In this document: piece after piece, positions 5,221-8,816 of the stretch
How positions within the stretch are numbered: the stretch's first letter is position 1
How the letters are laid out: each line of letters opens with the position of its first letter
NCBI GenBank assembly: GCA_004556875.1
Contig: SFFP01000066.1
Span: 1 to 8,816 of the forward strand
DNA length: 8,816 bases
Direction of reading: 5' to 3'
Source: Ruminococcus flavefaciens
Lineage (GTDB): Bacteria; Bacillota_A; Clostridia; Oscillospirales; Ruminococcaceae
Program-made: the position numbers and the translations under genes
The notes under the pieces: model-generated
Told to the model about the DNA's origin: nothing
The model's database searches: none
What the model saw: only the letters and a program-made list of their open reading frames with translations

Positions 5221-5805
5221 TTAGTCTTTCATCTGCTCAGGATCAAGCATCTTGATGATCTTTGCAGGAACACCGCCGACTACCGCATGATCGGGAACGT
5301 CCTTTGTGACAACTGCCCCTGCCGCAACAACAGCATATTTGCCGATGGTCACGCCCGGACAGATCGTACAGCCCATACCGAGCCACGCATTTTTCCTGAC
5401 CGTGACTTTGCCGTATGTGTAGGTGGTGTGGCGGTCGTACATATCATGATTGATCGTAGCTATCCTCAGCCCCGGTGCAGCCATAACGCCGTCCTCAAAC
5501 TCGATACCGCCCGACGCAGAAAGAATAGCGGAGTGATTGATAAATACGCCCTTGCCGAATTTCACACGGTTTCCGAAATCACAGGTGAACGGTGTGAGTA
5601 TCCTGACATCGTCCAGCTTGCGGTCAAATAGTTCTTCAAGATAGCCTACATATGACGGATCATCGGGAAGAACTGCATTTGCCTTTGCACACAGCGTTCT
5701 TGCTCTCATCATTTCATCAACTGCTTCTTTGAAATAAGGCTCGGTCACTTTCGTCGGACCGCCCTTGTCCATAAGCTCATATACATAGCCGTTTTCGTAT
5801 TCCAT
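5221..5805 (-). CDS. Maltose-acetyltransferase-like hexapeptide O-acetyltransferase (copy 2)
   Basis: 194 residues of the LacA/Maa (sugar O-acetyltransferase) family. An N-terminal helical segment (about 1-60, YVYELMDKGGP, RARTLCAKANAV) precedes a left-handed beta-helix of hexapeptide repeats (about 70-185) with the catalytic His120 in ATINHDMYDRH and the acetyl-CoA site toward VVAAGAVVTKDVPDHAVVGGVPAK. Such enzymes form trimers and move acetyl from acetyl-CoA to a hydroxyl of a sugar-like acceptor; the acceptor here is unknown. Its C-terminus (KMLDPEQMKD) is strikingly like that of the paralogue at 6710-7258 (KMLDPEKFD). Start ATG 5803-5805 has GGGAGGA (5812-5818) 6 bases upstream. It lies 18 bases after lysR and 12 before the flavodoxin lipoprotein gene. 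Confidence 0.88.
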   Translation of the reverse strand: MEYENGYVYELMDKGGPTKVTEPYFKEAVDEMMRARTLCAKANAVLPDDPSYVGYLEELFDRKLDDVRILTPFTCDFGNRVKFGKGVFINHSAILSASGGIEFEDGVMAAPGLRIATINHDMYDRHTTYTYGKVTVRKNAWLGMGCTICPGVTIGKYAVVAAGAVVTKDVPDHAVVGGVPAKIIKMLDPEQMKD

Positions 5806-5823
5806 ATTTTATCCTCCCGATTT

Positions 5824-6696
5824 TCAAAATTGATTTTTCAGAATTTCGATAAACTCATTGGTATGCTTCTTGGAATTGTCGGTTTTCATAAACGCACAGT
5901 ACCGCCTGATGATAGGCTTGCCGTTTCGCAGAAGGCGCACTGCTTTTGTGGTGGTCTGCACTGCATCTCCGCTGCCTTCTATGGGCATAAAACCCTTGCC
6001 CTGAATGACCTGCATCAGCGCATCGTCGATATATTCAGTGAAGTATATCTCGCTCTGAAAGCCTAAGTCATTCGCATAAAAGCTGCGCTCCGTTTCCTGC
6101 TGGTCGGGCGAGGAAAGAAGTATCAGCGGTGTGTTTTTGAGGTCAGAAATTTCAACCTCGTCAAGCTGAGCGAGGGGAGAATTTGCAGATATTTCCGCAT
6201 AATATTCCCGAATGTCAAGCACGATGTTCACATACTCGTCCGAGAAGGCTCTGCGCTGGTCGTTGAGGACAATATCAAGCTCGCCGTTGCGCAGGAGGGC
6301 GTAAAGCGCATCATGATTTCCGTGTGTGACCTCTACCGTCACATCAGGATACTGCACCGTAAATTCAGACACAGCGCTGTTGAACTCCTTGCCGCTGTAG
6401 CCTTTGAGCAGTCCGACTTTCAGCAGTTCGCCGTTATTGCCCGAAACCTTTTGCAGCTCATGCACCATATTATCATAATCCGCCACGAGAACAAGGCTTT
6501 TCTTGTAGAAAAACTCGCCTGCGGGAGTCAGCGTAAAGCTGCGCTTTTTGCGTTCGAGCAGCGGCACACCGAGTTCTTTCTCCAGTGCCTTGATCTGCTG
6601 TGAAATAGCTGACTGGGAGATAAAATGCTCCTCTGCAGCAGCGGTGAAGCTGCCGAGCCGCACCACCGACTGAAAATAGCGTATCTGTTTCAGCAT
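5824..6696 (-). CDS. LysR-family transcriptional regulator
   Basis: 290 residues. The winged helix-turn-helix occupies about 1-60 (SFTAAAEEHFISQSAISQQI at 16-35, then LEKELGVPLLER and the wing FTLTPAG), a linker helix follows to about 85, and the effector-binding domain fills 90-290 (LLKVGLLKGYSG ... GKGFMPIEGSGDAV). Length and order are typical. The effector is unknown. An in-frame TTG allows a start at 6732, but ATG 6694-6696 is preferred because it begins exactly at the conserved MLKQIRYFQSV helix and lies 13 bases after the upstream stop; the ribosome binding site is weak (AGCGGTGA), suggesting coupling. Unusually for LysR genes, it is in the middle of the operon and co-directional rather than divergent. 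A T-N11-A palindrome upstream of the operon promoter is its likely site. Confidence 0.92.
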   Translation of the reverse strand: MLKQIRYFQSVVRLGSFTAAAEEHFISQSAISQQIKALEKELGVPLLERKKRSFTLTPAGEFFYKKSLVLVADYDNMVHELQKVSGNNGELLKVGLLKGYSGKEFNSAVSEFTVQYPDVTVEVTHGNHDALYALLRNGELDIVLNDQRRAFSDEYVNIVLDIREYYAEISANSPLAQLDEVEISDLKNTPLILLSSPDQQETERSFYANDLGFQSEIYFTEYIDDALMQVIQGKGFMPIEGSGDAVQTTTKAVRLLRNGKPIIRRYCAFMKTDNSKKHTNEFIEILKNQF

Positions 6697-6709
6697 TTTA
6701 TCACCGCTT

Positions 6710-7258
6710 TCAGTCGAATTTTTCAGGATCAAGCATTTTTACGACCTTCGCCGGATTACCTACCACAACAGCGTAGTCGGGCACATCTTTTGTCACAACT
6801 GAGCCTGCACCGACGATAGCGTGTTTTCCGATAGAGATACCACGAAGCACCACCACATTTGCGCCTATCCAAGCACCTTTCTTTATCAGAATGGGCTTGC
6901 AGGGCAGGATCATTCTGTCATAGGGATCGTGGTTGTTGGTCAGCAGAGACACATTTCCTGCGATCTGCACATCGTCTTCAATGGTGATACCGCCCCTTGC
7001 CATTGCAAGAAGATTAGAGTTGATAAAGACATTGTTACCGATCTTCACCTTGTCAAGTGCCGCGCCATTCAGCGGAGCTGCGATATACGTTCCTGTCCCT
7101 ATATTATCACCAAAAAGCTCCTTCAGAACAGCATTATATTCCGCAGACATTGGCATTGTATGATTCAGCTTGAAAAGAAGCTCTGTTATTTTTCTGCCTT
7201 TCTCACGGTCTTCTGCCGAAAGCTCTCTCATATCCACAATTATCTCATTACACTCCAT
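6710..7258 (-). CDS. Maltose-acetyltransferase-like hexapeptide O-acetyltransferase (copy 1)
   Basis: 182 residues. The N-terminal region (about 1-60, REKGRKITELLFKLNHTMPM) is of the Maa/LacA kind, followed by a left-handed beta-helix (about 70-170). His110 in LLTNNHDPYDR is the expected catalytic base, and VVGNPAK (165-171) closes the acetyl-CoA site. A soluble, probably trimeric acetyl-CoA-dependent O-acetyltransferase of unknown acceptor. It is related to the copy at 5221-5805, but the helical N-termini differ, so the duplication is old or the two were acquired separately. Start ATG 7256-7258 has AAGGAG (7264-7269) 5 bases upstream, which overlaps the stop of the preceding gene. It ends 13 bases before lysR. 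Confidence 0.88.
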   Translation of the reverse strand: MECNEIIVDMRELSAEDREKGRKITELLFKLNHTMPMSAEYNAVLKELFGDNIGTGTYIAAPLNGAALDKVKIGNNVFINSNLLAMARGGITIEDDVQIAGNVSLLTNNHDPYDRMILPCKPILIKKGAWIGANVVVLRGISIGKHAIVGAGSVVTKDVPDYAVVVGNPAKVVKMLDPEKFD

Positions 7259-7267
7259 AAATACTCC

Positions 7268-7636
7268 TTAATAGGTCGAGGCGCTTGCCATTGAAAAGCG
7301 CCATTCACCTTTTTTCTTCACAAGCTGAAACCGAAGCTGTAACCGCCATGTATGTTTTCCGCCGCCGAACACAGCTGCAGTAACACGGCTTCTGCCTACC
7401 AGTACAGCAGTATTGTCCTTGACTTCCACCTGCATATCCTCATGACTTGCAGAATAATAATTCAACGTACCGTCCATGATCGAGCTGATGTAAACCTCTT
7501 TCGGCTGCCGCATACCCGTCATGTGAACAAGTACAAAGCTGTCATCGTGGACACGCTCAAGCTCTGCCTTGTCCTTGTTCACCATAGCGGTGTACATCTC
7601 ATGGTAGAGATGAATGATCTGTTCCTTGTCAGTCAT
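7268..7636 (-). CDS. NTF2/SnoaL-like small protein
   Basis: 122 residues: MTDKEQIIHLYHEMYTAMVN, then KDKAELERVHDDSFVLVHMTG, MRQPKEVYISSIMDGTLNYY, and strands ending KHTWRLQLRFQLVKKKGEWRFSMAS. This alternation of an N-terminal helix pair and a curved beta-sheet is that of the nuclear transport factor 2 / DUF4440 superfamily, a small conical fold that binds ligands or acts as an isomerase-like enzyme. The role here is unknown. A GTG at 7652-7654 would add six residues, but ATG 7634-7636 is preferred: it overlaps the flavodoxin stop as ATGA, a classic sign of translational coupling, and starts at the conserved helix. It lies between flavodoxin and acetyltransferase genes in the operon. Confidence 0.8.
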   Translation of the reverse strand: MTDKEQIIHLYHEMYTAMVNKDKAELERVHDDSFVLVHMTGMRQPKEVYISSIMDGTLNYYSASHEDMQVEVKDNTAVLVGRSRVTAAVFGGGKHTWRLQLRFQLVKKKGEWRFSMASASTY

Positions 7637-8148
7637 ACGCTTTTCTTTGCCCACGCAGCAACTATGCTTTCCGACTCGGCAGCCTCTGCACCGTGAACCG
7701 AAAGCCCAGCCTTGACGGTTGCACCCTTGCAGAGATTTTTCAGGTCACGCTCGCTTGAACCCATACCGCTGCCCTCATTGGTGCAGAACGGAATGATCGT
7801 TTTGCCCGACAGATCGTACTTTTCAAGCAGAGTAAACATACACATGGGCATCGTTCCCCACCAGTTGGGATAGCCTACGAAAATGGTGTCGTAGTCCTCA
7901 AAGTTGTCGGGATAAGCCTTGATCTCAGGACGAGCCTTAGCACGCAGTTCCTGCTTTGCCTCCTCGATACAAGTCATATAGCTTTTGGAGTAGGGCTTGA
8001 CGGTATCGACCTCAAATAGATCACCGCCCACTGCGTTCTGAATGAACTCAGCAACTCTCTCAGTGTTGCCCTTTGCGATAGTTTTCAGACCGCCGTTCCA
8101 GTAGTTTTCACCCTTGCGGGAATAGTAAACAATAAGTATGTTAGCCAT
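7633..8148 (-). CDS. Cytoplasmic flavodoxin (flavodoxin_4 type)
   Basis: 171 residues, one flavodoxin domain with no signal peptide. Marks: ILIVYYSRKGENYWNGG then KGNTERVAEFI (FMN-phosphate loop, about 10-36), KQELRAKARPEI (65-76), VGYPNWWGTMP (91-101) with tryptophans near the isoalloxazine ring, and FCTNEGSGMG (121-130). It carries electrons at low potential in the cytoplasm; partner enzymes cannot be named. It is clearly paralogous to the lipoprotein flavodoxin at 4444-5208, sharing the Y-K/P-Y, KQEL.(A/D)KARPEI and GYP.WWG.MPM blocks. Start ATG 8146-8148 follows GGAGGT (8156-8161) by 7 bases. It is the first gene of the operon, with the promoter about 33 bases upstream. Confidence 0.92.
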   Translation of the reverse strand: MANILIVYYSRKGENYWNGGLKTIAKGNTERVAEFIQNAVGGDLFEVDTVKPYSKSYMTCIEEAKQELRAKARPEIKAYPDNFEDYDTIFVGYPNWWGTMPMCMFTLLEKYDLSGKTIIPFCTNEGSGMGSSERDLKNLCKGATVKAGLSVHGAEAAESESIVAAWAKKSV

Positions 8149-8180
8149 AATGATTACCTCCGTGATCGATTTATAATGCT

Positions 8181-8209
8181 ATTCTACCACAGTTTTTTGA
8201 ATAAATCAA
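8181..8209 (-). promoter_or_regulatory. Promoter of the flavodoxin/acetyltransferase operon
   Basis: Minus strand: TTGATT (8204-8209), 17-bp spacer, TAGAAT (8181-8186). The start is expected near 8174, giving a leader of about 25 bases. No other clear promoter was seen within the operon, and all gene gaps are 18 bases or less, so this one probably drives all seven genes. Confidence 0.7.
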
Positions 8210-8230
8210 TCTGGATTTCAGCGATTAATG

Positions 8231-8245
8231 ATAAGATTTTCTTAT
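8231..8245. promoter_or_regulatory. T-N11-A palindrome, probable LysR binding site
   Basis: ATAAGA-TTT-TCTTAT is a perfect 6+6 inverted repeat with a T-N11-A core. It is centred about 64 bp upstream of the predicted start of the operon, the usual recognition position of LysR-type regulators. The regulator at 5824-6696 is the natural candidate, which would make the operon self-controlled. Confidence 0.55.
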
Positions 8246-8410
8246 GTATGAGCCTGAAAGCAAAGAGATCCTATATGAAGTAATACTATTAATCACTGCC
8301 TGTCAACAGAAGAAAGGGATAATTACGATGAAGTCAAGGCGTGTGCCGTATCGTCCGAAGCCCACCAAAAGTCTGCTATCCAAGTCCTTGATCTGAGCTT
8401 GACAGACCTA

Positions 8411-8449
8411 TCAGACTCCGGATACCTGCGGCAGCAGGAAACCGTCTGA
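8411..8449 (+). other. Structured hairpin in the intergenic region
   Basis: Outer stem TCAGAC (8411-8416) with GTCTGA (8444-8449); then GG (8420-8421) with CC (8442-8443); a 3x3 internal loop; inner stem CCTGC (8425-8429) with GCAGG (8434-8438) closed by GGCA. The nested pairing is more than expected by chance in this AT-rich gap. No riboswitch class I know matches. Strand is undetermined; it is written for the plus strand. Confidence 0.4.
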
Positions 8450-8552
8450 AATATACGAAGATCTGTGGTTATCCTATCTTTCTGTATCTTGAAGTATCGT
8501 GAAAGCTGACCGAATGTTGAACGCCGTTTTTTTATCTTTAACGCAAAAAAAT

Positions 8553-8574
8553 GGGGCGGCGGCACGCCGCTTTT
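8553..8574. terminator. GC-rich terminator-like hairpin
   Basis: GCGGCG (8556-8561) and CGCCGC (8565-8570) form a perfect 6-bp stem with a GCA loop, followed by TTTT on the plus strand. An A7 run (8545-8551) gives a T-run after the stem on the minus strand, so it could stop transcription from either side. Which transcript it ends is unclear. Confidence 0.6.
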
Positions 8575-8689
8575 AACATAAAAGTTTCGAAATATCAATA
8601 TGCCTGTCGGGACATATGTGAAGAAAAATCTCATGTTTAATAATAATAACAGCCAATACATAAAAAACGATGAAAAATTCATACCTATA

Positions 8690-8698
8690 TGCTATAAT
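8690..8698 (+). promoter_or_regulatory. Extended -10 promoter of the rightmost gene
   Basis: TGC-TATAAT (8690-8698) has the TGn extension and a perfect -10 hexamer, while no good -35 is found 16-18 bp upstream. The start would be near 8705. CTATAAT (8692-8698) is repeated inverted as ATTATAG (8711-8717), a possible operator over the start site. Confidence 0.55.
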
Positions 8699-8752
8699 TT
8701 TAATAACAGCATTATAGAACGATACGATTTTTCTGTATAAAGGAGGTTGCAT

Positions 8753-8816
8753 ATGAAAAAACAATTATACACAGCTGTAATGGCGGCTTCAATGCTTTTT
8801 ACAGCTGTTCCTGTCA
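8753..8816 (+). CDS. N-terminus of an exported protein (partial)
   Basis: ATG at 8753 has AGGAGG (8741-8746) 6 bases upstream. The 21 visible codons read MKKQLYTAVMAASMLFTAVP, a basic start followed by a hydrophobic core: a secretory or lipoprotein signal peptide. No cleavage site or Cys is reached before the window ends, so the type of protein cannot be told. It has its own extended -10 promoter and is divergent from the flavodoxin operon. Confidence 0.75.
   Translation, partial: MKKQLYTAVMAASMLFTAVPV

Larger units (their letters stand above)
8246..8689. other. Long intergenic region with small ORF and hairpins, no confident gene
   Basis: No sizeable plausible gene lies here. A 22-codon plus-strand ORF (ATG 8328, stop 8394-8396, begins MKSRRVPYRPKP) has AAAGGG 9 bases upstream and could be a small peptide. 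An overlapping frame is open from 8279 to a TGA at 8447-8449 and reads in a protein-like way (QVLDLSLTDLSDSGYLRQQE) but has no good start; it may be a gene remnant. The minus-strand frame over 8323-8682 looks like a shadow: it crosses both hairpins and the T-runs and has no ribosome binding site at its start. A structured hairpin (8411-8449), a T7 run (8527-8533) and a GC-rich terminator-like stem (8556-8570) are listed separately. Confidence 0.4.

Noticed and set aside
4603..5631. Plus-strand ORF of 342 codons
   Set aside because: It is antisense to the flavodoxin lipoprotein and acetyltransferase genes; its His/Arg/Cys-rich translation is typical of a shadow frame, with no start signals.
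6697..6732. TTG start adding 12 residues to LysR
   Set aside because: The ATG at 6694-6696 matches the normal LysR N-terminus, and the extension would overlap the upstream gene.
7637..7654. GTG start adding six residues to the NTF2-like protein
   Set aside because: The ATG overlapping the upstream stop (ATGA) is the typical coupled start, and the extra residues are just the neighbour's frame shadow.
8323..8682. Minus-strand ORF of 119 codons in the right-hand gap
   Set aside because: It crosses hairpins and poly-T tracts, lacks a ribosome binding site, and reads as Phe/Arg/Ser-rich low-quality sequence.

Overview
The window looks like a chromosomal segment of a low-to-moderate G+C Firmicute of the Clostridia, most like gut Ruminococcus/Oscillospiraceae. 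The signs are strong AGGAGG-type ribosome binding sites, sigma-A style TTGACA/TATAAT promoters, A+T-rich intergenic DNA, compact GC-stem/T-tail terminators, and anaerobe families (C_GCAxxG_C_C redox protein, flavodoxin_4 and DUF4405 proteins, maltose-acetyltransferase-like hexapeptide enzymes). The genus is an inference from style and gene content. No tRNA, rRNA, CRISPR array, insertion sequence or phage gene was seen.

Left part (1-1892): the end of an unidentified plus-strand gene is followed by a strong terminator (194-225). A poorly explained 380-base gap comes next. Two minus-strand genes follow: a YunG-like protein with its own consensus promoter and terminator, and an Rrf2-family repressor without Fe-S cysteines (CymR/YwnA-like). 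The Rrf2 gene is divergent from metY. The shared intergenic region holds two back-to-back promoters, a palindrome over the Rrf2 -10 box, four CTATRAYT-type half-sites placed where a LysR-type activator would bind for metY, and a 29-codon leader ORF whose penultimate codon is Cys, with a hairpin that exposes that codon in its loop.

Middle (1893-3800): metY (O-acetylhomoserine sulfhydrylase, PLP enzyme of Met/Cys metabolism) converges on a small cysteine-rich C_GCAxxG_C_C redox-type protein through a shared bidirectional terminator.

Right part (3783-8209): one tight seven-gene minus-strand operon runs from a promoter at 8181-8209 to a terminator at 3769-3800. Order of transcription: cytoplasmic flavodoxin, NTF2/SnoaL-like protein, hexapeptide acetyltransferase, LysR regulator, second hexapeptide acetyltransferase, lipid-anchored (extracytoplasmic) flavodoxin, and a DUF4405 multi-pass membrane protein with several histidines. 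All gaps are 18 nt or less, with one 4-nt overlap and one 1-nt gap suggesting translational coupling. A T-N11-A palindrome centred about 64 bases upstream of the predicted start site suggests that the LysR encoded inside the operon controls it. Two paralogous pairs (flavodoxins, acetyltransferases) flank the regulator. The promoter-distal pair (lipoprotein flavodoxin plus histidine-rich membrane protein) suggests electron transfer across the membrane.

The far right (8210-8752) is a 540-base gap with structured RNA-like elements and a possible 22-codon ORF, then the first 21 codons of a plus-strand exported protein with an extended -10 promoter. The most interesting items are the metY leader/operator region and the operon pairing an external flavodoxin with a putative membrane haem protein.
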